A stretch of DNA of 64,000 nucleotides from Roseateles_B sp051857535 (GCF_051857535.1 NZ_JBPZGY010000002.1:434001-498000), one strand, 5' to 3'. Counted from the stretch's first letter, positions 6,579-15,417 are shown. The notes: generated from the letters alone by a model not told the origin. A program made the numbers and translations.

Positions 6579-9500
6579 CCGATCGAGAAGGTCACCGTCT
6601 GGGGTGACCTCGTGTGGATGGACGGGCTGCGCGAGCCCACATCGTCATAGGCAAAGCCGTAGGCGAGGGCGCCCAGGCTGTGCTCATGCCAGAAGCGGGC
6701 GAAGTGGTTGGCTGGCTGGCCTGCAGGGAAATGGGCGGCCGGGTCCCACCAGCTTTCGAAGGGCAGATGGGCCACACGGCGGTTCAGCGCAGCGCACAGC
6801 TGGGCCTGCAGCTGCAACTGCTTGCCTGCGTTCGTCGGGCCGCCGCTGGTGTCGTCCAGCAGGCCGTTGCCCAGCATCACCATGGCCGTCGTGGGCTTGC
6901 CGTTGATGTAGTAGACGCCGCCATTGGCATCGGTGAAGCGCATCACGTTGCCGCTCACGCGGCCGCGGAAGCTGCCCCAGCCGTTGCGCAGGTCCAGCAC
7001 CAGATCCTGCTGGCTGTACTGGGCCCAGACAGCGCTGATGTAGTCATCGAGGTAGTGCTCCTGGGCCTGGCCGGCCTGGAAGGTGGCGTGGGCGGGCGCC
7101 ATGATGCGAAACGGCGCATAGGGGGCCTGGGCCAGGCCCTTGAAGGGCGCGGGCATGTCGTTGATGAACTTGGCGAAGAGCTCCTCGCGGGTCTCGGTGA
7201 GCGACTCGCCCACCGTCTGCGTGAAGCCGTCCAGGCCGGTCACCGCCAGCTGCACCGGGAAACCGAACTGGTCCACCCGTGTCGTGTTGACGAAGATACC
7301 CTGAGGATTGCTGCCCGGGGGCAGGATGGCGAATTCGCCGAAGTCGAAGGTGACGTCAATGTTGGGGTCGGTCGGGTTCTCGATGTTCGCGCCGGCATAG
7401 GCGATCTTCCCGTTGGCGTCGGTGTTGACCCAGATATACATGGGGCTGCCCACGCTGAAGAGGATGCGCGCCGAGTTGATCGGTGGGATGGTTACGGACT
7501 TCAGCTGCTCCAGGGTGAAGAAATAGTTGCTGTAGGGCAGGCCGTTCTTCATGAGGGCGCCGTTGTCTGCCAGGCTCATGGGCACCAACTGGCCCTGCGC
7601 ATTGACGTGCACGAACTGGTCGCTGGCCCAGTCCTTGCCGATGATGGCCCAGTAGACCTGTGCATCGCTGAACCTGCCTCGCGTGGCGTTGACCAGCTTG
7701 AAGGTGGTCTGGCCATTCCACACCTGCGCGTTGCCGCCGCCGATGCTGTAGCTGGCCTGGCTCATGCTGGAGGCCGTCATGCCGGGCTTGAAGGCCATGG
7801 CGCGCACCATCGTCGATGTGGCAAGAGGGATGGGCCCACCATAGGCGGGCGAGCTGGCGCTGGGCAGGCTGCCGTCCGTGGTGAAGCGGATGGTTGCCCC
7901 CACGGTGCTGGAGGCCAGGGTCAGCTGGATGGGTGCGCCATAGCTGCCTGGGGCATGGGAGAACACGGGTGCGGCGACCTGGCCACCAGCCGAGCCCACC
8001 ACATAGGTGCTGCTGCTGATGCCGGACTGGCTGCCGTCGCTCAGCACGCTGATGGCGTTGAGTGTCATGGCCGTGTTGACCACGATGGGGCCGGTGTACT
8101 GCGGCGACAGCGCGTTGGGCGCGGAGCCGTCCGTGGTGTAGCGGACCACGCCTGTGGAAGCCAGGGTGGTCAGGCTGACGCTGACCGGGCTGGCGTAGTT
8201 GCCGCCGGGTGGGCTGAAGACGGGTTTGGGGATGTCGTTGCCCATGCCCATGACGTAGCTGTAGGCCGGCGAGTCGGTCTGCGCGCCGGACATCGGGGCA
8301 TAGGTGAAGGCGTAGTGGATGCGCTGGCCGGCGCTGAGGCCGCTCAGCACGGTCTCGTAGCGGTCCAGGCTGGGGTTGTAGGCCATCTGGGGATTGATCT
8401 GCGAACCGGTGCCGATCTGGTAATGCAGGATCACGAACCGCTGGGCCGCCAGGGGCTTGAACCAGAGGGTGGCCGTGGCACCCAACTCTGACACCCCTTG
8501 CGAGAAGCCGCCATTGGCGATGCTGATCACGTAGTCCGCACTGGACACGGGGGAGTCCGTCATGCCGGACGCGCTGGCAAAGGCCTTGATCGTCAGGCTG
8601 CGGCCCACGGGGATGGGGCCGGCATAGACGGGCGATGCGCTGGTCGGCGTGCTGCCGTCCACGGTGTAGCGGATCACGGCCCCCGGTGTGCTGCTGCTGA
8701 GGCTGACTTGCTGGGCGCTGCTGTAGCTGCCTGCAGGCACGGAGAAGCCTGGCGCCGCCACATGGCCACCGCCACCGCCACCGCCGAGTGTGAGTACGAA
8801 CAGGGGGCTGTCCGCCGCGCCGCTGCCGTTGGCAAACCAGGTGAAGCTGTACTTCACGGTGGCGCCAGCGGGCAGGGCGGTCTTGTACTCGAAGCGCTGG
8901 GTGCTGCTGTTGTAGCTGCTGCGCACGTTCTGCTGGCCGCTGCCAGCGTCGTAGTGCACGTCGACCCAGGCCGTGCTGGCCAGCTCGCGGGCGAACCAGA
9001 AGGTGGCCACGCCGCCGGCATGGTCCACACCCTGGGTGTAGCCGGTGCCGCCGCTGCTGGTAATGGTGTAGCTGGCGCTGCTGACGGCGGAGCTGAGCCC
9101 GTTGAGCAGGGCAACCGCCTTGAGTGTGGCGCTGGCATTGAGCGTCAGCGCAGCCGTGTAGGCGGGCGAGACTGAGGTGGGTGTGCTGCCGTCCAGGGTG
9201 TAGCGGATGGTCGCGCCGCTCGTGCTGCTGAGGCTGATGCTCAGCGGCGCGGCGTAGCTGCCTGCGGGCACCGAGAAGCCCGGCGCGGCCGGCGCGCCAC
9301 CGCCGCCTTGCAGCAACGAGGAACCGGTGCTGGAGTCATAGGCCGCGCCACCGGTGAAATAGGTGAAGCTGTGGGTAATGGTCTGGCCCGCACTGGCGTC
9401 AAATGAGGTCTCGAAGCGCGCCGTGCTGCTGTTGTAGTTCATGCGCACATTCATCTGCGCACCGCCCGCCACGCTGTAGTGGGCATCCACCCAGCTGGTG

Positions 9501-9658
9501 CTGACGCCGGGCTTGAACCAGAGGGTGGCCGTGCTGCCTGCGAGCTCGGCTCCGGCCGTGAAGTCGGCCGCGCGCGCGTGGGCGGGCAGGAGGCCCAGGG
9601 AGAGGGCAAGAACGGCGCAGAGCAGCCGTCCTATCAACCCGAGAAAAGTGTGTGTCAT
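6572..9658 (-). CDS. Secreted GH64 beta-1,3-glucanase with three CBM56 and four chitobiase-C-like modules
   Basis: A 1028-residue precursor. The chosen ATG (complement of 9656-9658) is preceded by GGAGA and starts a clear Sec signal peptide ending near ARA at residue 30; the longer upstream reading is not used. Three CBM56-type beta-glucan-binding modules lie at about 33-108, 207-290 and 384-470. They alternate with four chitobiase/beta-hexosaminidase C-terminal-like repeats at about 125-200, 302-380, 478-555 and 562-640 (pattern RYTxDGSxPTSxSPxY). The C-terminal 380 residues match GH64, a thaumatin-fold endo-beta-1,3-glucanase releasing laminaripentaose; FDFGEFAI probably carries the catalytic Glu. 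Likely targets are fungal, oomycete or algal beta-1,3-glucan. Confidence 0.9.
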   Translation of the reverse strand: MTHTFLGLIGRLLCAVLALSLGLLPAHARAADFTAGAELAGSTATLWFKPGVSTSWVDAHYSVAGGAQMNVRMNYNSSTARFETSFDASAGQTITHSFTYFTGGAAYDSSTGSSLLQGGGGAPAAPGFSVPAGSYAAPLSISLSSTSGATIRYTLDGSTPTSVSPAYTAALTLNASATLKAVALLNGLSSAVSSASYTITSSGGTGYTQGVDHAGGVATFWFARELASTAWVDVHYDAGSGQQNVRSSYNSSTQRFEYKTALPAGATVKYSFTWFANGSGAADSPLFVLTLGGGGGGGHVAAPGFSVPAGSYSSAQQVSLSSSTPGAVIRYTVDGSTPTSASPVYAGPIPVGRSLTIKAFASASGMTDSPVSSADYVISIANGGFSQGVSELGATATLWFKPLAAQRFVILHYQIGTGSQINPQMAYNPSLDRYETVLSGLSAGQRIHYAFTYAPMSGAQTDSPAYSYVMGMGNDIPKPVFSPPGGNYASPVSVSLTTLASTGVVRYTTDGSAPNALSPQYTGPIVVNTAMTLNAISVLSDGSQSGISSSTYVVGSAGGQVAAPVFSHAPGSYGAPIQLTLASSTVGATIRFTTDGSLPSASSPAYGGPIPLATSTMVRAMAFKPGMTASSMSQASYSIGGGNAQVWNGQTTFKLVNATRGRFSDAQVYWAIIGKDWASDQFVHVNAQGQLVPMSLADNGALMKNGLPYSNYFFTLEQLKSVTIPPINSARILFSVGSPMYIWVNTDANGKIAYAGANIENPTDPNIDVTFDFGEFAILPPGSNPQGIFVNTTRVDQFGFPVQLAVTGLDGFTQTVGESLTETREELFAKFINDMPAPFKGLAQAPYAPFRIMAPAHATFQAGQAQEHYLDDYISAVWAQYSQQDLVLDLRNGWGSFRGRVSGNVMRFTDANGGVYYINGKPTTAMVMLGNGLLDDTSGGPTNAGKQLQLQAQLCAALNRRVAHLPFESWWDPAAHFPAGQPANHFARFWHEHSLGALAYGFAYDDVGSRSPSIHTRSPQTVTFSIGW

Positions 9659-9744
9659 GCTTGTCTCCAGTCTCGTTGAGGGGGATCCCTCTGGCGCATG
9701 AAGGCGCTCGTATGTGCTCAGTACTGCAGTCTGAATTCTGCATT

Positions 9745-9756
9745 GAAAGCGCTTTC
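9745..9756. promoter_or_regulatory. LacI-family-type operator (perfect 12-bp palindrome)
   Basis: GAAAGCGCTTTC is a perfect palindrome with the central CG typical of LacI/PurR-family sites. It lies 87 bp upstream of the glucanase start codon. No LacI-type gene is present in the window. Confidence 0.55.
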
Positions 9757-9813
9757 CTGAATAGGCGTAAAGCTGCTCGATCTGTCGCAAAAATATGTAT
9801 TCAATGTTAGGCA

Positions 9814-9827
9814 TGAAATCGGTTTCA
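9814..9827. promoter_or_regulatory. Second LacI-family-type operator
   Basis: TGAAATCGGTTTCA has TGAAA/TTTCA arms around a central CG. Its centre is 70 bp from the centre of the palindrome at 9745-9756. Two such sites upstream of one carbohydrate-active enzyme gene suggest a looping repressor that responds to a glucan-derived sugar. Confidence 0.5.
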
Positions 9828-9870
9828 TTGAATGTCTTTATTTTGCGTTCAAGGCCAGGCATCCAGTCGT

Positions 9871-9909
9871 CCAGGTACGCGGTTCAGTGTTGACCTGTTG
9901 CGTACCAGG
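9871..9909. promoter_or_regulatory. Inverted repeat in the glucanase-dpaL divergent region
   Basis: CCAGGTACGC at 9871-9880 and GCGTACCAGG at 9900-9909 form 10-bp arms with one mismatch, 19 bp apart. A TTGACC hexamer lies between them. The position, about 170-210 bp upstream of dpaL, fits a regulator site for that gene. Apart from this and the two LacI-type sites, I see nothing convincing in the 421-bp gap 9659-10079. Confidence 0.4.
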
Positions 9910-10079
9910 GTGGCTGTTGTGGGGTGATTGATGAAGCAGCGCTGCTGAACCCTCGTTCTTGCCGCCAGCTGCGGAGGTCGACGAAGCCGATAGCATGGCC
10001 ATTCACAAGGCCTGCCGCGACGCTGACGACCGCATCCTGCCCGTCCGCGCGCTCCGCCCCCTGGCTCAAGGACCGCCCC

Positions 10080-11306
10080 ATGCTCCTCATGAACACCCAT
10101 GCGACGCGACGCACCTATGACGCCGGGCTTCGATCCCTGCTCAGTCTGGACGAGGCCCATGCGGCCCGCCTGCGCCTGGCGGGCTGGTCCGGGCTGAGCG
10201 CGCAGGCCACGCCGGCCTGGTCCATGCCCGGGCTGGCCCGAGCACTGGGCATCGCGCAGCTGACGATCAAGGACGAGTCCCGGCGTTCTGTGCTGGGCAG
10301 CTTCAAGGCCCTGGGTGCTCCGAATGCCCTGATCAAGTTGGTGCAGCGCCGCTTTGCGCAGGCGGGTTGGTCTGCGGTCGAGCTGCTGGCTGGCCGGTGT
10401 GCGCAGGACTTGGCGCAGCTCGTTGTGATCAGTGCCACTGATGGCAACCATGGCCGGGCTCTCGCGGCGGCTGCGCAGAGCCTGGGCTGCCGCTGCGTGA
10501 TCGTGCTGCATGCCCAGGTCAGCGATGAGCGAGAGCAGGCCATTGCAGCCTTTGGCGCCGAGATCGTGCGTATCAGAGGCAGCTACGACGACTCGGTCCA
10601 CGAGGCTGCGCGCCTGGCGCAAGAGCGGGGCTGGGAGGTGGTGTCCGACACCTCCTACGAAGGCTATGAGGACGTCCCGCGCGACGTCATGCAGGGCTAT
10701 GGCGTGATCGCCGACGAATTGCTAACCGAGCAGGGCAGCGAGGGCTCCTGCCCTTGGACCCATGTCCTGCTGCAGGGCGGTGTCGGTGGCCTGGCTGCCG
10801 GCATCGTCGGCTGCTTCTGGGATCGCTTCGGTGCGGCGCGCCCGCACTTCATCGTGGTGGAGCCGGAGCAGGCGGACTGTCTGCTGCAGAGCGCCATCGC
10901 GGGCCGGCCGGCGAGGGCGGGAGGCAGCGTGGACTCTGTGATGGCGGGCCTGGCCTGCGGCGAGGCCTCGCCCCTGGCCTGGCGCTTCCTGCAGCCAGCC
11001 GTGGATGCCTTCATGACGGTCAGCGACACGCAGGCCGAGGCTGCCATGCGATGCCTGGCGGACGGCTCCCAGGGCGACGTGCCGTTGGTGGCGGGCGAGT
11101 CGGGCGTGGCCGGTCTGGCGGCGCTGCAAAGCCTGGCGGCCTCGAATGCCGAGCGGTGCGCCGTCGGACTCGATGCACAGTCGCGCGTGCTGCTCATCAG
11201 CACGGAAGGCGCGACGGCGCCCGGTGTCTATGCGGGCATCGTCGGCCGGTCCGATACCGCGGTGCGTGCAGCGCAGCAGGCCTGGCTGACTACCTGGAGC
11301 CGGTAG
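10080..11306 (+). CDS. dpaL: Diaminopropionate ammonia-lyase (PLP fold type II)
   Basis: A 408-residue PLP enzyme of the DpaL/YgeX family, which splits 2,3-diaminopropionate into pyruvate and two ammonia. The PLP lysine is K76 in GSFKALGA, near the N-terminus as in the E. coli enzyme. The SATDGNHGRA segment and a glycine-rich phosphate loop (LLQGGVGGLAAG) follow. The start at 10080 has AAGGA eight to twelve bases upstream; a longer in-frame reading from 9924 lacks family similarity. The gene stands alone, with no transporter or ygeW/ygeY-type neighbour. Confidence 0.9.
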   Translation: MLLMNTHATRRTYDAGLRSLLSLDEAHAARLRLAGWSGLSAQATPAWSMPGLARALGIAQLTIKDESRRSVLGSFKALGAPNALIKLVQRRFAQAGWSAVELLAGRCAQDLAQLVVISATDGNHGRALAAAAQSLGCRCVIVLHAQVSDEREQAIAAFGAEIVRIRGSYDDSVHEAARLAQERGWEVVSDTSYEGYEDVPRDVMQGYGVIADELLTEQGSEGSCPWTHVLLQGGVGGLAAGIVGCFWDRFGAARPHFIVVEPEQADCLLQSAIAGRPARAGGSVDSVMAGLACGEASPLAWRFLQPAVDAFMTVSDTQAEAAMRCLADGSQGDVPLVAGESGVAGLAALQSLAASNAERCAVGLDAQSRVLLISTEGATAPGVYAGIVGRSDTAVRAAQQAWLTTWSR

Positions 11307-11661
11307 CTGCGGCGACGCTGGTCGCGCAACATCAGAGTCAGCGCGCGCGATTCGAGTCGTCTCGCGTTGACGGTGGTCGGGCCTGGCGCATCGAAGCCAG
11401 CACCCTGGCGCGGCGGGGAGCCGCAGGTCGCGCAAGCGTGCCGGAGCCGGGCGGTGAGGTGCAGATGCCGATGGGATCAGTCCTTCTGCGATGATCCTCT
11501 TGCCTGGCATGGAGGGCATCAGCAGGGGCCCGCTCGAGCAAGCTGCACGAGTTGCCCGCACGAGTAACCCGCGCTGGCGGCTCCTGCCCTCCAGGCGTCC
11601 AGATGGCCGCCATGCGCTGGCTAGGCCCTCATTGCCCACAGGCTCTCGCCAAGGAATCTGA
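11307..11661. other. 355-bp intergenic stretch without a recognisable gene
   Basis: Short readings in this stretch look like noise from high GC content. I see no repeat, tRNA-like fold or clear terminator. It presumably holds the promoter of the downstream peroxidase gene. Confidence 0.5.
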
Positions 11662-12240
11662 ATGCCCACCAAATCGACCTTCAAGATCAGCCGCTTTCCC
11701 GTGCCCGAGCTTGCCGAGCTCCCGGATGACATGCGTGCCCGCATTCTTGCGGTGCAGGAGAAGTCGGGCTTCGTGCCCAATGTCTTCTTGGCTCTGGCCC
11801 ACCGGCCGGAGGAGTTCCGTGCCTTCTTTGCCTATCACGACGCCCTGATGGAGAAGCCTGGCTCTCTGAGCAAGGCCGAGCGCGAGATGATCGTGGTTGC
11901 GACGAGCAACGCCAACCAGTGCCAGTACTGTGTGGTCGCGCACGGAGCCATCCTGCGTATCCGAGCCAAGAGTCCGCTGATCGCGGACCAACTTGCCATC
12001 AACTACCGCAAGGCTGACATCACGCCCAGACAAAAGGCCATGCTGGACTTTGCGATGAAGGTGTCTACCGCTTCGTACGCCGTCGGAGACGAGGACTTTG
12101 AGATCCTGCAGCGGCATGGCTTCAGCATGGATGACGCCTGGGACATCACCGCCATCGCGGCCTTCTTTGGTCTCTCCAACCGCATCGCCAATGTCAGCAG
12201 CATGCGGCCCAACGACGAGTTCTACACACTCGGGCGCTGA
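11662..12240 (+). CDS. AhpD-like peroxidase-related protein (carboxymuconolactone decarboxylase family)
   Basis: A 192-residue protein with the AhpD catalytic pattern: E74 in KAEREM, then C87QYC90 followed by H94. This is the redox-active CxxC with its proton-relay histidine. The family (peroxidase-related, AhpD-like) reduces hydroperoxides using a thiol partner. Start supported by AAGGA seven bases upstream. It appears monocistronic, with a short tandem repeat directly behind it. Confidence 0.85.
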   Translation: MPTKSTFKISRFPVPELAELPDDMRARILAVQEKSGFVPNVFLALAHRPEEFRAFFAYHDALMEKPGSLSKAEREMIVVATSNANQCQYCVVAHGAILRIRAKSPLIADQLAINYRKADITPRQKAMLDFAMKVSTASYAVGDEDFEILQRHGFSMDDAWDITAIAAFFGLSNRIANVSSMRPNDEFYTLGR

Positions 12241-12274
12241 GGGCTGCAGGCCGAGGACTGCGGCCGGCCTTGGC

Positions 12275-12310
12275 CTGCCCTGGCTGCCCTGGCTGCCCTG
12301 GCTGCCGCGG
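12275..12310. repeat. Four 9-bp tandem repeats
   Basis: CTGCCCTGG is repeated three times perfectly, and a fourth copy (CTGCCGCGG) differs at two positions. It sits in the gap between two convergent genes. Confidence 0.8.
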
Positions 12311-12342
12311 CTGTCCGTGCCGACCGGTTGACTGCACGCGGC

Positions 12343-13212
12343 TCAGGCGCCCGCGTCGCCCTTGCCTGACTTGCTCGCATCCTTGGATTCGACGCCAAAC
12401 AAGGCCTTGGCCGCCAGGCGCAGGCGCATGGTGACATCCACCGTGCTGAAGCCGCCGATGGCCGCAACGCCCAGCCACCAGAAGGAGTCGTCCCCGGTCT
12501 GGGTTTCGAGGGAGGTCAGCAGCTTGGCCTTGAACAGGACCACGAGCAGGAAGCCCAGCGTTGCGCCCACCAGGGGCCGGGTGGCATACAGGGGCCACCA
12601 GCGGCGCAGGTCCAGCGCGTCCTTGTAGCAGGCGTTGCCCACGAAATCCACGAGCGAGCGGAGTATGGCCCCCAGGCAGCCGCCAAGAAGGCCCAGCAGC
12701 AGCAGCAACTGGATCTGCCCCACCTGCCTTGCGTTGGAGCGGTAGGCCAGGGCGTCCAGCGCGGCGTGGTAGCTCTTCAGGGCCGCCTGGACCTGACTCG
12801 CCGTAGGCTCGGCATTGCCGCTCGCCGATGCGGCGCCACGCGCCGGCGCGGCCGTAGCCGCGGGCGTGGCTGTTGCCCCCTTGCCGGTGTCGAACTCAAG
12901 CAGGTCGCGCAGCGCCAGCAGTTGGCGTGCGTCCATGGGGCCGCGGTGCAGCAGGCGACGGGATTCGGCGTCGTAGTGGAAATTCGCGGGGCCCGGCTTG
13001 ATGCTGGCCCGCTCGGGCAACTCCCAGGCGATTGTGGATTCGGCTACCGCGCCATTGTTGAAGCGTTCGATGGTGCGGTAGGTCAGCTTCAGCAGGGTGA
13101 CGGAGAGCACCAGCAGGGCCACGAAGAGCGCGAGCTTTTCCCACCATGCCGCGGCAGGTGCAGGCGGATGGCTGCCCGCGTCTGGGGCCGGTGACGTTGT
13201 GCTGGTATTCAT
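12343..13212 (-). CDS. Multi-pass membrane protein of unknown function
   Basis: A 289-residue protein with a membrane segment near 25-42 (LALFVALLVLSVTLL), a soluble stretch of about 120 residues containing an Ala-rich linker, and then three further hydrophobic segments (about 167-190, 213-230 and 243-258). I do not recognise the family. Its ATG overlaps the stop of the upstream APH-like gene in an ATGA arrangement, so expression is coupled to it. It ends the three-gene operon 14896-12343. Confidence 0.7.
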   Translation of the reverse strand: MNTSTTSPAPDAGSHPPAPAAAWWEKLALFVALLVLSVTLLKLTYRTIERFNNGAVAESTIAWELPERASIKPGPANFHYDAESRRLLHRGPMDARQLLALRDLLEFDTGKGATATPAATAAPARGAASASGNAEPTASQVQAALKSYHAALDALAYRSNARQVGQIQLLLLLGLLGGCLGAILRSLVDFVGNACYKDALDLRRWWPLYATRPLVGATLGFLLVVLFKAKLLTSLETQTGDDSFWWLGVAAIGGFSTVDVTMRLRLAAKALFGVESKDASKSGKGDAGA

Positions 13213-14189
13213 TCAGGCCTCACAGCGGTGAACAGGCGCCCAGTCAGTCGCTGCAGCGCGGGCAGCATGCCGGGCAGGATTTCCATCAACGGGTCGCGAT
13301 GGCGCCCCGTGGGCAAAGGCAAATGAGCGTAGCACGCGATTCTCATGGCACGCAGCAGGGCGTACCAGGCAATGGCGTCCAGGGCCTCCTGCCCCAGCGC
13401 CTCAGGCCAGGCCCGCAGGACCAGGTCGAAGAAGGGATGCAAGCCGTGTGTTGCGAAGCCGTAGCCCAGGGTGGCGAGCGGGTCGCCGCTGAGGCAGCCT
13501 TCGAAGTCGATGAGGCCGGCCATGTTGCCGGCCTCGGTCACGAGGATGTTGCCGAAGTTGAAGTCGCCCCAGATGAGCCGGTGTGCCGGGCCTGCCATGC
13601 GGGCGGGCTCAGCGTCTGCCAAGTCCCGCAGCGCGGACCTCAGCGCCTGGGGCAGCAGCGCATGCGCCTCGATGGCTGCCAGGCCGGCATGGAAGGACTG
13701 CCTGGCGAAGGCCTGCCAGCTGGCGTCGCGTGCACGGCCTGCCGAGACCAGCTCGCCTGCGCCCTCGAAGTCCAACTCCTGCAGGCGGTGCAGATGCCAG
13801 GCCAGTTCGCCGGCCAGCCTATCCTGGGGCCGCTCGCCGGTGTCCGAGAGGTGCTCTTGCAGGGTCCGGCCTTCGATGCGTCTGTACACCATATAGGCCA
13901 GGGGCGAGGGGGGGCCGCTGCGGGAGTCGCCCACCGGCTCGGGGACTGCAAAGCCCAGCTCCCGGCACCGCGCCAGCAGGTCCGGCTCCTGGTGAACGAT
14001 GGAGGAGCGTCCGCGAGGATAGAAGCGAACGATCAGGTCCTCGCCGCTGGACGTCCGAACGCGGCACTTGAAGGTCATCATGCCGTGCAGCAGCACTTCC
14101 GCGCTGCGCACCGACGCGCCGCTCAGCCCGCTGACGACCTGGGCGGCCAGTCCCGCGAGATGGGGCGGATGCAGGCTGCGGTCCAGCAT
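13209..14189 (-). CDS. Aminoglycoside-phosphotransferase-fold small-molecule kinase
   Basis: A 326-residue protein of the APH/choline-kinase fold. The Brenner motif reads LIWGDFNFGNIL, where the usual HGD is WGD, so the catalytic Asp is kept, and the metal-binding motif follows as LIDFEG. A lysine or arginine in the N-lobe (TFKCRVRT or LIVRFYPRG) would hold ATP. The substrate is unknown; the fold also covers homoserine, methylthioribose and macrolide kinases, so a resistance role should not be assumed. A TTG four codons upstream would overlap the preceding stop (TTGA); I list the ATG at 14189. It is flanked by a nucleotidyltransferase and a membrane protein in one operon. Confidence 0.8.
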   Translation of the reverse strand: MLDRSLHPPHLAGLAAQVVSGLSGASVRSAEVLLHGMMTFKCRVRTSSGEDLIVRFYPRGRSSIVHQEPDLLARCRELGFAVPEPVGDSRSGPPSPLAYMVYRRIEGRTLQEHLSDTGERPQDRLAGELAWHLHRLQELDFEGAGELVSAGRARDASWQAFARQSFHAGLAAIEAHALLPQALRSALRDLADAEPARMAGPAHRLIWGDFNFGNILVTEAGNMAGLIDFEGCLSGDPLATLGYGFATHGLHPFFDLVLRAWPEALGQEALDAIAWYALLRAMRIACYAHLPLPTGRHRDPLMEILPGMLPALQRLTGRLFTAVRPE

Positions 14190-14197
14190 GGGCGTGC

Positions 14198-14896
14198 TCA
14201 AGCCACGCCCAGCGCTGCCAGTGCGCGCAGGTCCGGCTTGAAGAACAGCCGCGCGAACTCGGCTTCATGCGAGCACCAGCGGCGGTGCTGGCGCAGCCAG
14301 CCTGCCGTGAGGGGCTCGATCTCGAGGGCCAAGGTGCTGGCGTAGTGGATGACCCGGAACCACAGCACCACGTTGCGGTCCAGCGACGCTCCGGCGATGT
14401 AGGGGCCGCTGGGGTAGTCGAAGCGCACCATGCGCATCACACGTCGGCGGGCGTCGCGCAGGCCGTGCTGCGGATCGTAGGTCACCCAGCTGCGCAGGTC
14501 GATGGCCACGGCATTGGCGGTGAAGTCGAACTGGTTGAGGACGTCGACGATGTCCTCGCAAGGCCACAGGCCGGGCACGAAGTCGGCAATGGGAATCAGG
14601 TCCGCGTAGCAGCTGGGCTCTCCCTGGGGGTACCAGCGCGGCGCACCGTAGGGCGTGCGATGCAGCGTGCCTTCACGGGCCAGGCTGGCGACAGCCTGCT
14701 CGACGCTGGGACCAGCCAGGAAGCAGTCAAAGTCCTTTGGTGCCGTGCCGTGTCCAGTCATCAGCTGGCGGATCACGCCGCCGGCCAGGAACACCTGCAG
14801 GTCTGGAAAGGTCTGCATGACCCGTTGCAGCGAGGCATGGCCACCCCAGGCTGCCAGTGTGCGCCGGAGGTCGGGAAGGAGTTCCACCAAGGTCAT
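14198..14896 (-). CDS. Nucleotidyltransferase-fold protein (poly(A)-polymerase/CCA-like head)
   Basis: A 232-residue protein beginning MTLVELLPDLRR. Its FLAGGVIRQLMTG and KDFDCFLAG segments match the GG...DxD signature of the polymerase-beta-like nucleotidyltransferase superfamily, the class-II CCA/poly(A) polymerase head. It is much shorter than a real CCA enzyme and lacks the neck and body. A start at 14956 is possible but would add an unconserved arm. It is the first gene of an operon with an APH-like kinase and a membrane protein. The substrate is unknown. Confidence 0.7.
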   Translation of the reverse strand: MTLVELLPDLRRTLAAWGGHASLQRVMQTFPDLQVFLAGGVIRQLMTGHGTAPKDFDCFLAGPSVEQAVASLAREGTLHRTPYGAPRWYPQGEPSCYADLIPIADFVPGLWPCEDIVDVLNQFDFTANAVAIDLRSWVTYDPQHGLRDARRRVMRMVRFDYPSGPYIAGASLDRNVVLWFRVIHYASTLALEIEPLTAGWLRQHRRWCSHEAEFARLFFKPDLRALAALGVA

Positions 14897-15039
14897 GGCT
14901 GGTCGGGGGGGGAGGGGCGCTGTCGGACGACTGTCTAGTTTAAGGTCCCGGCCCATTGTTGCCGCCGCATGGGCCCGCTCTGCCTTTCCGTGATAATCCG
15001 GCCCCTTTGCCCCCTTCGGGCGCCAACGGAAGCATTTGC

Positions 15040-15315
15040 ATGAACAAGAGTGAACTGATCGATAGCATCGCCACCAAGGCCGGCATCAGCCGCGCCGCCG
15101 CCGGCACGGCTCTGGACGCCACGCTGGCCAGCATCAGCGAGGCCCTGGTGGCGGGCGAGGCCATCGCCCTGGTCGGCTTCGGCACCTTCAAGGTGAGCGA
15201 GCGCGCTGCCCGCACCGGCAAGAACCCCGCCACCGGCGCCACGCTGGAAATCGCTGCCTCCAAGTCGGCCAAGTTCACGCCGGGCAAGGTGCTGAAGGAT
15301 GCGCTGAACGCCTGA
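15040..15315 (+). CDS. hupB: HU-family DNA-binding protein
   Basis: A 91-residue histone-like protein that starts MNKSELIDSIA and keeps the conserved VGFGTFKVSERAAR core and the beta-arm region (TGKNPATGATLEI). HU binds DNA without strong sequence preference and compacts and bends it. A -10-like GATAAT is visible at 14992-14997, with no strong -35. A strong stem-loop lies 21 bp after the stop. Length and sequence are standard for HU-beta of Burkholderiales. Confidence 0.95.
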   Translation: MNKSELIDSIATKAGISRAAAGTALDATLASISEALVAGEAIALVGFGTFKVSERAARTGKNPATGATLEIAASKSAKFTPGKVLKDALNA

Positions 15316-15336
15316 GCGGTTCGCCGCTGAAGGCCC

Positions 15337-15369
15337 AGGGCCGGTACCGTCTCGTGCGGTGCCGGCCCT
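15337..15369 (+). terminator. Intrinsic terminator-like hairpin after hupB
   Basis: AGGGCCGGTACCG at 15337-15349 pairs with CGGTGCCGGCCCT at 15357-15369, with one G-U type mismatch and a 7-base loop. A short T-rich run (TTGTCATTTCT) follows. Confidence 0.7.
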
Positions 15370-15417
15370 TGTCATTTCTGGCCTGGCCGTCTGCTGCGGG
15401 GCGGGTCCCTCAATGCG

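Noticed and set aside
9659..9862. 68-residue extension in front of the glucanase signal peptide
   Set aside because: It contains the operator palindromes, has no signal character, and a good ribosome site precedes the internal ATG at 9658.
12275..12310. 9-bp tandem repeat considered as a CRISPR or iteron array
   Set aside because: The units are contiguous, too short and GC-rich; there are no spacers and no cas or rep genes. Replication slippage is the simple explanation.
13209..14189. Aminoglycoside resistance gene
   Set aside because: Only the kinase fold is supported; the Brenner motif is altered and the context is not a resistance cassette, so no drug substrate can be claimed.
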